Assembly: GCA_964569315.1 (NCBI GenBank)
Contig: CAZMUZ010000066.1
Coordinates: 1-20,299, forward strand
Source: CADEFF01 sp964569315
Lineage (GTDB): Bacteria > Pseudomonadota > Alphaproteobacteria > Dongiales > Dongiaceae
Length of the DNA: 20,299 nt
Reading direction: 5' to 3'
In this document: positions 1 through 6,469 of the stretch, in pieces
How the letters are laid out: every line of letters begins with the position of its first letter
Numbering within the stretch: position 1 is the stretch's first letter
The notes under the pieces: generated by a model
Told to the model about the DNA's origin: nothing
What the model saw: the letters and a program-made list of their open reading frames with translations, nothing else
Databases searched by the model: none
Translations under genes and position numbers: made by a program

Positions 1-51
1 GGCGCGCATCGCGGTGCGGGCCGGGCTGTTCTGCAAGGTGCCGTCGGGCAT
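1..51 (-). CDS. Possible 5' end of a minus-strand gene (truncated by window edge)
   Basis: Read on the minus strand, an ATG at 51 opens 17 codons (MPDGTLQNSPARTAMRA) that run off the left edge. A GGGAG Shine-Dalgarno-like motif lies 6 nt upstream of this ATG, and a promoter-like element lies further upstream (84-111). That arrangement is what a real gene start looks like. The fragment is too short to assign to a family. A competing ATG at 85 in another frame has no ribosome binding site and would sit at the predicted -10 box. Low confidence. Confidence 0.35.
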   Translation of the reverse strand, partial: MPDGTLQNSPARTAMRA

Positions 52-83
52 GGCGCGCTCCCGGGTCGATGTCGATGGCGGTC

Positions 84-111
84 ATTATAGATAGGTAGAT
101 AAATATTACAA
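84..111 (-). promoter_or_regulatory. sigma70-type promoter for the leftmost minus-strand gene
   Basis: On the minus strand there is TTGTAA (106-111), a 16-bp spacer and a perfect TATAAT (84-89). They lie inside an AT-rich island (about 81-130) that stands out in very GC-rich surroundings. Predicted transcription would start near position 77 and leave a leader of about 25 nt before the ATG at 51. The positions are seen in the sequence; promoter function is inferred. Confidence 0.4.
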
Positions 112-224
112 TATCACCCGTATAGATTGTATCGTCGCCGGACGCGGAGAGGCCTGCCGGTCCTGGCATTTCCAGGGAAACCAAAGAGATTGCGCGGGCG
201 CGCGAGGGTTCGTGCGCGGGTCGG

Positions 225-920
225 TTAGCGCGGTGCGAGCCCGCGCTGCTTCAGCCGCCAGACCAGCATGTCGAACCGGTCCTGGCCGAAGAAGGGCTCG
301 CCCTCGAAGACCATCGTCGGCACGCCCCAATGGCCGGCGGCGCGAAGCGCGGCGTCGTTGGCGGCGAGCTGCGTTTCGTGTCGTTCGGGATCGCGCGCCA
401 CAACCGCCTCGAGTTCCGCGAGATCGAGCCCGGCGTGCGCCGCGGCCGCGGCGAGATGCGACCCCCCGTCCCAGCCGGTCACCTGGCCGTCCCAGAGCAG
501 CGTCGCCACCTCGCGGCAAAATTCGAAGCCGCGCCCGCGCTCGGTGGCGGCGATGCCGAGCCGCCCCAGGCGGCGCGCGAGCGGCTGCTCGGGCGCGATC
601 GCGAGCGTCACCGGATCCTGGGCGATGGGGTCCGGCACCGGGCGGCGGAAACCCATGCCGTGGAAGGCGGCGGCCCGGGCGCTGTCCTTCATGAAATAGG
701 GCCGCGCGAGCGGGTCCATGCGGGCGAAATAGGCCGGGTTCCGGATCGCGGCCGGATGGACGATGCGCAGATCGATCGCGACCGCATGATCGCCGCGAAG
801 TGCCGCGATGCGCGGCAGCAGGATGTAGGAATAGGGGCTGCGGAACGACCAGAAGAGGGTGACTTTCAGGTCCATGCCCGGCAGTCCCATGTCCGGCAGC
901 CCCATGTCCGGCAGTCCCAT
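225..920 (-). CDS. 2-hydroxychromene-2-carboxylate isomerase / kappa-class GST-like (DsbA-fold) protein
   Basis: A 231-aa protein of the thioredoxin-like DsbA/kappa-GST/HCCA isomerase family. The N-terminal strand and active-site Ser motif FWSFRSPYSYI (about 24-33) is the glutathione-contact region, with Ser in place of the DsbA CXXC. The helical insert and the C-terminal GVPTMVF cis-proline loop with FFGQDRFDML are also typical. Family members isomerise chromene carboxylates in naphthalene-type catabolism using glutathione, but many homologues have unknown substrates. It follows the two acetylpolyamine amidohydrolase genes (17 nt after the second one's stop) and is probably co-transcribed. 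Start choice: ATG 920 has GGGAG 8 nt upstream. Three more in-frame ATGs (905, 890, 875) come from a tandem 15-bp repeat; conserved sequence begins at the one at 875 (MDLKVTLFWS). Fold assignment is firm, substrate is not. Confidence 0.85.
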   Translation of the reverse strand: MGLPDMGLPDMGLPGMDLKVTLFWSFRSPYSYILLPRIAALRGDHAVAIDLRIVHPAAIRNPAYFARMDPLARPYFMKDSARAAAFHGMGFRRPVPDPIAQDPVTLAIAPEQPLARRLGRLGIAATERGRGFEFCREVATLLWDGQVTGWDGGSHLAAAAAHAGLDLAELEAVVARDPERHETQLAANDAALRAAGHWGVPTMVFEGEPFFGQDRFDMLVWRLKQRGLAPR

Positions 921-930
921 GTCCGGCGCT
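871..930. repeat. Four tandem 15-bp units across the isomerase start
   Basis: Four consecutive 15-mers on the plus strand have the consensus CCCATGTCCGGCAGT: 871-885, 886-900, 901-915 and 916-930. The inner two differ at one base; the outer ones carry two or three changes. Read on the minus strand they encode MGLPD-type repeats, and each unit carries an in-frame ATG. A change in copy number would add or remove five residues and one possible start without shifting frame. Confidence 0.85.
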
Positions 931-943
931 CCCGCAAGGCGGC

Positions 944-1993
944 TCAGCGCGCCGCCTGCTCGAACCCCTCGAGGACATTGGCGACGTTGACGCCGAGCTC
1001 CTCGACCGCATAGCCGCCTTCCATCACGAAGAGCACCGGCAGGCCGAGCCCAGCGATGGTCTCGCCCATGCGGCGGTAATCCTCGCTCGCGAGCTTGAAG
1101 CGGCCCATCGGGTCGCGCTCGAAGGTATCGACGCCGAGCGAGACCACGACCGCCTCGGGCGCGAAGATGCGGATGCGGCCGAGCGCATGGGCGAGCGCCG
1201 GCCCGTAGCTGCGCCAGTCCGTGCCGCGCTTCATCGGATAGTTGGCGTTGAAGCCCTCGCCCGGCCCCTCGCCCGCCTCGTCCGCATAGCCGGAGAAATA
1301 GGGATAGTCGGTTTCCGGCTCGGCATGGAGCGAGACGAAAAAGATGTCCGGCCGTGCATAGAACAGCGCCTGGGTGCCGTTGCCGTGGTGATAGTCGACA
1401 TCGAGGATCGCAACGCGGGCGGCCCCGGCCGCGCGAAAGGCCTCGGCGGCGATGCCGGCATTGTTGAGGAAGCAATAGCCGCCATAGTTGGCGGCGCTCG
1501 CATGGTGGCCCGGCGGACGGCAGAGCGCGAAGGCCGCGCGCTCGCCCTCTGCCACGAGCCGCTGCGCGGTCATCGCCACATCGGCCGCCGCGCGCGCCGC
1601 CGACCAGGAGGTCGCGGTGATGGCGGTCGCGCTGTCGATCGCGTGCAAGGCGAGCTTGCCGAAGATGCTGCGCGGCTCGATCCGCCGCATGCCGGGCACC
1701 GGCCAGGAAAGCGGCAGCGCGTCCGGCACCTCGCCGCCCGATTTCGCGAAACGCGCCGACCATTCCTGATGGGCGCCGGCGAGGAAATCGACGAGCCCCG
1801 CCTCGTGGACGCGGCGGATCGGCGCCATGTCGAAGGTCTCGGGCGGCAGGATGGCCCCGAGCTTCCGCTGCTCGAGCTCGGCGAGGATGGTGTCCGCCCG
1901 CCGCGGGTTTTCCTGCGGCGGCACGAACTTGCCGAAGGAAAGCTCGGCCTTCGGCGCATGGAGATGATGGTCGGCGGTATAGATCGTCTTCAC
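944..1993 (-). CDS. Acetylpolyamine amidohydrolase / class II histone-deacetylase-like hydrolase (paralogue 1)
   Basis: A 349-aa zinc-dependent deacetylase of the HDAC/acetoin-utilisation/APAH superfamily. Visible motifs are CRPPGHH (catalytic His pair 163-164), YCFLNN (173-178), LDVDYHHGNGTQ with predicted zinc ligands Asp200 and His202, GVDTF with third ligand Asp289, and MEGGY with transition-state Tyr328. The N-terminus (TADHHLHAPKAEL) resembles the substrate-selecting start of Mycoplana APAH. The GTG start at 1993 is chosen because the paralogue begins at exactly this residue, with a GGGGG motif about 9 nt upstream. The open frame continues to 2068, but the extra residues are Arg/Pro/Gly-rich and non-conserved. 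The expected role is removal of acetyl from acetylputrescine, acetylcadaverine or acetylspermidine in the cytoplasm. The polyamine transporter nearby supports this over true histone or protein deacetylation. Confidence 0.9.
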   Translation of the reverse strand: MKTIYTADHHLHAPKAELSFGKFVPPQENPRRADTILAELEQRKLGAILPPETFDMAPIRRVHEAGLVDFLAGAHQEWSARFAKSGGEVPDALPLSWPVPGMRRIEPRSIFGKLALHAIDSATAITATSWSAARAAADVAMTAQRLVAEGERAAFALCRPPGHHASAANYGGYCFLNNAGIAAEAFRAAGAARVAILDVDYHHGNGTQALFYARPDIFFVSLHAEPETDYPYFSGYADEAGEGPGEGFNANYPMKRGTDWRSYGPALAHALGRIRIFAPEAVVVSLGVDTFERDPMGRFKLASEDYRRMGETIAGLGLPVLFVMEGGYAVEELGVNVANVLEGFEQAAR

Positions 1994-2086
1994 TCGCGAA
2001 CGCCCCCGCTGTCGCGCCCTGCCGGGCACCCCTGCCGGACGCCCCGGCCGGCCGATCGGCCGCCGCAACTATGGCATGGGCATCCG

Positions 2087-2108
2087 GAGCCGGCAAAACC
2101 GCCGGCTC
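2087..2108 (-). other. Intercistronic hairpin between the two amidohydrolase genes
   Basis: A perfect 8-bp inverted repeat, GAGCCGGC / GCCGGCTC with a 6-nt loop, begins 4 nt beyond the stop codon of the upstream amidohydrolase gene. No T-tract follows on either strand, so it is not a classical intrinsic terminator. It could stabilise the 3' end of the first cistron or partly attenuate read-through into the second. Structure is seen; function is inferred. Confidence 0.5.
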
Positions 2109-2111
2109 GCC

Positions 2112-3149
2112 TCAGCGCCGCCGCGCCGCCTCGAAGCCGGTCAGAACATTGACCATGTTCACGCCCAGCGCCTCCACCGCATAGCCGCCTTCCATGACGA
2201 AGAGCGTCGGCTTGCCGGCGCCGGCGATGGCAGCACCAATGCGGGTGAAGTCCTCATGGGTCAGCTTGAATTTCGAGATCGGGTCGTCCTTGAAGGTATC
2301 GCAGCCGAGCGACACCACGATGGCGTCCGGCGCATAGTCCCGCGTCCGGCGCATCATCGCCTCGACCGCCATACCATAGTGCGACCAGTCCGCGTCCCAG
2401 CGCAGCGGCAGGTTGAGATGGAACCCCTCGCCCTTGCCCTCGCCCGTCTCGTCCGCATGGCCGAGGAAGAACGGGAACTCCTGCTTCGGGTCGGCATGGA
2501 TCGAGATCGTGAGCATGTCATCGCGCCGATAGAAGATTTCCTGGGTGCCGTTGCCGTGGTGGTAATCGACATCGAGGATCGCGACGCGCTTCGCGCCTTG
2601 CTTTCGCAGCGCTTCGGCCGCGATCGCCGCATTGTTGAGAAAGCAGTAGCCGCCGTAATAGTCGCTGCCGGCGTGATGGCCGGGCGGCCGGACGAGCGCG
2701 AAGGCCGCGCGCTCGCCGCCGGCCACCAGCTTCGCGCCGGTGAGGGCGCAATCGGCGGCGGCCGTCGCCGCGGCCCAGGTCCCGGCGGTGATCGGCGTGG
2801 CCGCGTCGAAGGAATAGAAGCTGAGGCGGCCGTCGATCGTCTCCGGCTCGATGTTGCGCATGCCGCGCGCGAGCCAGTTGAGCGGCAGGGCGTCGCAATC
2901 GCCATGGACGACGATCCATTGCGCCCAGGCGCCTTCGAGGAAATCGACGAACGCCTTGCGATGCACCGCCTCGAGCGGCGCCCGGCCGAAGCGCTCCGGT
3001 GCCAGCACCGGCCCCAGCCGCTCCGATTGCACCCGCGCCAGCACGATCTCGGCGCGGCGCGGCATCTCGAAGCAGGGCACGAGCTGGCCGTCATTGAGCT
3101 CCGCGCGCCCATGCTGCAGCCGGTGATCCTCGCTATAGACGGTCTTCAT
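2112..3149 (-). CDS. aphA: Acetylpolyamine amidohydrolase (paralogue 2)
   Basis: A 345-aa protein aligning end to end with the Mycoplana ramosa APAH type. Motifs: VRPPGHH (His158/His159), YCFLNN, LDVDYHHGNGTQ (zinc ligands Asp195 and His197), GCDTF (zinc ligand Asp284) and MEGGY (Tyr323). As I recall the Mycoplana enzyme, these numbers coincide with its catalytic residues. The N-terminal SEDHRLQHGRAEL matches its substrate-entry segment, including Glu17. The predicted reaction is hydrolysis of N-acetylpolyamines to polyamine and acetate, in the cytosol. The ATG at 3149 has GAGAA about 8 nt upstream. Paralogue 1 follows after a 118-bp gap. The potABCD operon lies 264 bp upstream on the same strand but is separated by a strong terminator, so this gene probably has its own promoter. 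Paralogue 1 has Val and this protein has Cys before the third zinc ligand. Confidence 0.92.
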   Translation of the reverse strand: MKTVYSEDHRLQHGRAELNDGQLVPCFEMPRRAEIVLARVQSERLGPVLAPERFGRAPLEAVHRKAFVDFLEGAWAQWIVVHGDCDALPLNWLARGMRNIEPETIDGRLSFYSFDAATPITAGTWAAATAAADCALTGAKLVAGGERAAFALVRPPGHHAGSDYYGGYCFLNNAAIAAEALRKQGAKRVAILDVDYHHGNGTQEIFYRRDDMLTISIHADPKQEFPFFLGHADETGEGKGEGFHLNLPLRWDADWSHYGMAVEAMMRRTRDYAPDAIVVSLGCDTFKDDPISKFKLTHEDFTRIGAAIAGAGKPTLFVMEGGYAVEALGVNMVNVLTGFEAARRR

Positions 3150-3190
3150 GATCGGTTCTCGTTCCTGGTCCTTGCGACATGCCGGGGATA

Positions 3191-3296
3191 CTAGAGCGCG
3201 TTTCCTCGAAGTTGAATCGGAACGCGCTCCAGATTCCTTGGTCTGGTCGCATTTTCTGACGCGAACCGGCGCCCACTTCGCGGGAAAATGCTCTAG
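3191..3296. repeat. ~106-bp palindromic intergenic repeat (RIME-like mosaic element)
   Basis: The element is bounded by CTAGAG (3191) and CTCTAG (3296), inverted copies of each other. It holds two internal stem-loops. The first pairs GAGCGCGTTTCC with GGAACGCGCTC (one bulge); the second pairs GCATTTTC with GAAAATGC. The segment between contains TTGGTCTGGTCGCATTTTCTG and GCGAACCGG. From memory, near-identical 100-bp elements are scattered between genes in many Rhizobiales and related alphaproteobacteria. It is non-coding and sits between the pot terminator and the aphA start. A weak promoter-like pair (minus strand TTCAAC at 3211-3216, 17-bp spacer, TAGTAT at 3188-3193) spans its aphA-proximal edge. 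Confidence 0.7.
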
Positions 3297-3315
3297 CCAG
3301 AGCCGCCGCCTGCGG

Positions 3316-3354
3316 AAAAGAAGAAGGCCGGCCGCGGGATCGCCGCAGCCGGCC
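3316..3354 (-). terminator. Intrinsic terminator of the potABCD operon
   Basis: On the minus strand, 59 nt after the potD stop, GGCCGGC (3354-3348) pairs with GCCGGCC (3332-3326). An inner GCGG/CCGC extends it to a stem of about 12 bp with one T-G wobble and a 5-nt loop. The T-rich run TTCTTCTTTT follows (3325-3316). This is a classical rho-independent terminator and separates the transporter operon from the amidohydrolase genes. Confidence 0.8.
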
Positions 3355-3413
3355 CTCGAGGAAGCGTTGCGTCCGGGCCGGTCCGTCGCAGAACCGGCCG
3401 GGCGCCCCGAACC

Positions 3414-4616
3414 TTACTTCATCAGCTCGGTCCAGATGTTGTTGTAGAGCTTCACCGTGTCCTCGTCGCAAGGCGGCACGAAGTCCGGCGCCGGCGCGTC
3501 GGCCGGCATCACGATCTCCGGCGCTTCCGCCATCTCCTTGTCCATGTACTGCGCGCTGCCGGCAATGCCGTTGGCGTAACGCGCGAAGTTCGAGATCATG
3601 GCCGCGTTCTGCGGGTCCATGATGAAGTCCTGGAACTTCTTCGCGTTCTCCATGTTCGGCGCGTCCTTCAGCACCGCCACGTTGTCCATCCAGCCGGTGA
3701 AGCCTTCCTTCGGATAGGCGTATTTCATGGACGGGATCTGCAGCCGCACCCGCATCGAGGCGCCGTTCCACTGCTGCGATAGATCGACGTCGCCGGAAGT
3801 CAGCTTCTCGATCGTCTCGTAGGCGAAGGTGCGCCAGTATTTCTTCGAGTTGGTGAGCAGCTCGTTCAGTTTCTTCAGATCTTCCGGGTTCTTGTTGCAG
3901 CGGGGCAGCCCCAGATAGCGGAGCCCCGCATTGATGACGTCGTTCATGTCCGGCAGCATGTTGATGCGGCCCTGCAGCTCGGCCGGCGGATCGAACATGA
4001 GGGCGAGCGTGTTGATGTCGCCCTTATAGACGTCGGTATTGACGGTGAAGGCGGTGGTGCCCCACTGCCACGGCACGGTGTAGTTGCGGCCCGGATCCCA
4101 GTAGACGTCGACCCACTGCTTCTCCATGTTCTTGAAGTTCGGCATCTGGTTGGGTTTGGTCTCGGCCAGCATGCCTTCCTTCAGCATGATGGCGACCATG
4201 TAGTCGCCCGGCACGACGATGTCGTAGCCGGTGGCGCCGGCCTTCACCTTGGCCAGCATGGTCTCGTTGGTGTCGTAGTCGTCGAGCGTGACCTTGATCT
4301 TGTAGGTTTCCTCGAACTTCTTGATCAGGTCCGGATTGGTGTAGTTGCCCCAGTTGTAGATATGGAGCTCGCCGCCCTCGTAGGTCTGCGCCGGCGCCGC
4401 CGCCTCGGTCGATTCGGCGGTCGTGGTCTCGGTCGTGCCGCCGGTCGTCGATTCGGTCGTCGTCGACTCCGTGGTCGACGCGGTCTCGGACGTGGTGGAT
4501 TCCGTCGTCGTCGAGGTGCCGCTCTGCTCCTCCGACTTCTCGTCGCAAGCCGCGAGCGTGAGGGCCGCCACCGCGGTCAGCACGCAGGCGAACCTGCCGA
4601 ACCATCGCTTATCCAT
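3414..4616 (-). CDS. potD: Polyamine ABC transporter, lipoprotein substrate-binding protein (PotD/PotF-like)
   Basis: A 400-aa extracytoplasmic polyamine receptor. The first 24 residues form a lipoprotein signal ending LTLAAC, so Cys24 should be lipidated. A low-complexity Thr/Ser/Glu linker (about 33-72) follows, then the binding-protein fold. ELHIYNWGNYTNPDLIKKFE (83-102), NETMLAKVKAG and YDIVVPGDYMV match PotD. YPKEGFTGWMDNVAV contains the Trp-Met-Asp that contacts the polyamine amine in E. coli PotD. Asp at +2 after the lipid Cys would, by the enterobacterial Lol rule, keep it at the inner membrane beside the permease. Two Cys in the mature domain (PRCNKN and PPCDED) might form a disulfide. 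It is last in the operon, 44 bp after potC, with AAGGGA 6 nt upstream of the ATG. Tethering plus long linker is unusual for a Gram-negative binding protein, which is usually soluble. Confidence 0.93.
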   Translation of the reverse strand: MDKRWFGRFACVLTAVAALTLAACDEKSEEQSGTSTTTESTTSETASTTESTTTESTTGGTTETTTAESTEAAAPAQTYEGGELHIYNWGNYTNPDLIKKFEETYKIKVTLDDYDTNETMLAKVKAGATGYDIVVPGDYMVAIMLKEGMLAETKPNQMPNFKNMEKQWVDVYWDPGRNYTVPWQWGTTAFTVNTDVYKGDINTLALMFDPPAELQGRINMLPDMNDVINAGLRYLGLPRCNKNPEDLKKLNELLTNSKKYWRTFAYETIEKLTSGDVDLSQQWNGASMRVRLQIPSMKYAYPKEGFTGWMDNVAVLKDAPNMENAKKFQDFIMDPQNAAMISNFARYANGIAGSAQYMDKEMAEAPEIVMPADAPAPDFVPPCDEDTVKLYNNIWTELMK

Positions 4617-4660
4617 GCTTGTCCCTTTCTCCTCCGAACGGGTGTATGCCGTAACGAATA

Positions 4661-5527
4661 TTAGCGCCTGCGTCGCTGGCCCAGGAAAAATACCAAGCTA
4701 ACGAAGACGATCGAAACCACCAACATGATCGTGGAAACCGCGTTGGTGGCCGGCGTGATGCCGCGCCGGATCTGGCCCCAGATGTAGATCGGCAGCGTCG
4801 TCTGGCCGGGGCCGGCGACGAGCTGGGAGATGGTGAAATCGTCGATCGAGACGATGAAGGCGAGCATCGCGCCGGCGATGATGCCGGGCGTCAGCAGCGG
4901 CAGGGTGACGTAGCGGAAGCTCTGCCAGGGCGTCGCGTAGAGATCGGCCGCCGCCTGCTCGAGCGTGCGATCCATGCCCGAAAGCCGGGCGCGGATCGGC
5001 AGGTAGGCGAACGGGATGCAGAACACCATGTGCGCGAGGATCAGATTGATGTTGAAGACCCCGAGATCGAGCCCCAGCACCACGCGGCCGAGGGCGAAGA
5101 AGGCGAGCGTCGCGACGGCGGTCACGATCTCCGGCACCATCAGCGGCAGGTTGATGACGAGATAGGCGAGGCCCATGCCGCGATAGGGCAGGGTGCGCGT
5201 CGTGGCGAGCGCCGCCAGGGTCGCGCAGATCGTGGCGCCGATGGTGGCCGCCGTCGCGACCTGCAGCGAAAGCAGCGCCGCGGCGTGGATGTTCTCGTTC
5301 GCGATGACCTCGCGGAACCATTTGAGGCTGAACTGCGTCCAGCGCGTCACCGACCGGTTCTCGTTGAAGGAGAACGCCGCCAGCACCAGGATCGGCGCGT
5401 AGAGCAGCAGGATGCAGAACCAGGCGACCGGCTTGAAGCCCGGCTGATAGGCGAGGTCGAGCCGGCGCATCTCGCGCCGCGAGAGCGCACGGACAGGATC
5501 GGCCGGTTTCATCGCGACGTCAGCCAT
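4661..5527 (-). CDS. potC: Polyamine ABC transporter permease (PotC/PotI-like)
   Basis: A 288-aa inner-membrane permease of the binding-protein-dependent transport family. Hydrophobic segments are visible at about 34-55, 82-108, 117-150, 160-178, 214-228 and 262-282. The cytoplasmic EAA-loop signature reads EQAAADLYATPWQSF...LPLLTPGI (190-215) and docks on the ATPase. SIDDFTISQLVAGPG is a PotC/PotI hallmark. ATG 5527 overlaps the potB stop by 8 nt, indicating translational coupling. A second in-frame ATG at 5512 (MKPADP) is possible, and neither has a strong ribosome binding site. It pairs with PotB to form the channel. Complete and ordinary for the family. Confidence 0.92.
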   Translation of the reverse strand: MADVAMKPADPVRALSRREMRRLDLAYQPGFKPVAWFCILLLYAPILVLAAFSFNENRSVTRWTQFSLKWFREVIANENIHAAALLSLQVATAATIGATICATLAALATTRTLPYRGMGLAYLVINLPLMVPEIVTAVATLAFFALGRVVLGLDLGVFNINLILAHMVFCIPFAYLPIRARLSGMDRTLEQAAADLYATPWQSFRYVTLPLLTPGIIAGAMLAFIVSIDDFTISQLVAGPGQTTLPIYIWGQIRRGITPATNAVSTIMLVVSIVFVSLVFFLGQRRRR

Positions 5528-6467
5528 GCTGCAGGTTCCGCTCGCTCGAGACGCGGGCATAGATCATCAGGAAGACGAGCACGACCGACATCAGGATGAG
5601 GGCGAGCGCCGAGCCGAAGGGCCAGTTGCGCGAGCCGCCGAACTGCAGCGCGATCAGGTTGCCGATCATCAGGTCGCGCCCGCCGCCGAGCAGCGTCGGG
5701 GTGATGTAGGCGCCGAGCGCCGGGATGAAGACCAGGATCGAGCCCGCGATGATGCCGGGCTTCGCCAGCGGGATGATGATCCGCCGCAGCACCTTCGCGC
5801 GGTTGGCGTAGAGGTCGAAGCCCGCCTCGACCAGCCGGAAGTCGATCTTCTCGAGGCTCGCATAGAGCGGCAGGATCATGAAGGGCAGGAAGCTGTAGAG
5901 CAGGCCCAGCGCCACCGCGAAGTCGGTATAGAGCATCACGATGGGGCGATCGATCGCGCCGAGCCAGATCAGCCCGTCATTGATGAAGCCCTCGTCGCGG
6001 ATGAGCAGCATCATCGCGAAGGTGCGGACGAGGAGGTTCGTCCAGAAGGGCAGCGTGATGAGGAAGAGCCAGAGCGTCCGGGTGCTGCGCGGCCGCGTCG
6101 CCATGAAATAGGCGGTCGGAAACCCGATCAGCAGGCTCGCTGCGGTCGCGAACAGCGCGAGCAGGAAGGAGCGCCAGAAGATCTCGATGTTGGAGGAGTT
6201 GAAGCTCATCACGCTCGGGTCGAACATGTCGCGCGTGAAGAGGAAGTTCACATAGGCGTCGGTGGAGAAGACCCAATCGACGCCGCCATAGGCGCCCGAT
6301 TCCAGGAAGGAATAGATCAGGATGATGAAGAGCGGGCAGACGCCGAACAGGAAGACGATGAAGAGCGCCGGCGCCAGCAGCGCGAGGCGGCGGCACGCGG
6401 TCTGCCGCCCGACGACGGCCTTGACCCTGGCGAGGTCCGTGGCGGGCGCGGCGGCGGCGACGGCCAT
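5520..6467 (-). CDS. potB: Polyamine ABC transporter permease (PotB/PotH-like)
   Basis: A 315-aa permease. After a short Ala-rich cytoplasmic start, TM1 spans about 28-53. A large periplasmic loop (54-97) precedes the core TM segments at about 98-122, 131-155, 178-202 and 236-260, with a final one near 285-305. The EAA-loop motif EAGFDLYANRAKVLRRIIIPLAKPG is at 214-238. TNLLVRTFAMMLLIRDEGFIN is characteristic of PotB/PotH. The ATG at 6467 starts 2 nt after the potA stop, with AGGGA nearby, and the 3' end overlaps potC by 8 nt. It works as a heterodimer with PotC. Confidence 0.92.
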   Translation of the reverse strand: MAVAAAAPATDLARVKAVVGRQTACRRLALLAPALFIVFLFGVCPLFIILIYSFLESGAYGGVDWVFSTDAYVNFLFTRDMFDPSVMSFNSSNIEIFWRSFLLALFATAASLLIGFPTAYFMATRPRSTRTLWLFLITLPFWTNLLVRTFAMMLLIRDEGFINDGLIWLGAIDRPIVMLYTDFAVALGLLYSFLPFMILPLYASLEKIDFRLVEAGFDLYANRAKVLRRIIIPLAKPGIIAGSILVFIPALGAYITPTLLGGGRDLMIGNLIALQFGGSRNWPFGSALALILMSVVLVFLMIYARVSSERNLQHG

Positions 6468-6469
6468 GC

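Noticed and set aside
921..2096. Isomerase reading frame extended to 2096 as a 623-aa protein
   Set aside because: Everything above 920 lies out of frame over the amidohydrolase gene and has shadow composition; conservation begins at 875.
1187..2152. Long plus-strand open frame opposite the first amidohydrolase
   Set aside because: It is the antisense shadow of a gene with clear HDAC-family motifs; its translation is Arg/Gly/Ala-rich without domains. The same holds for plus-strand frames at 2076-3194, 5526-6536, 9073-10842 and 16636-17910 and the minus-strand frame at 7871-8794.
4400..4520. Repeat array that might be CRISPR-like
   Set aside because: The degenerate GTCGTCG repeats encode the PotD Thr/Ser/Glu linker; there are no regular spacers.
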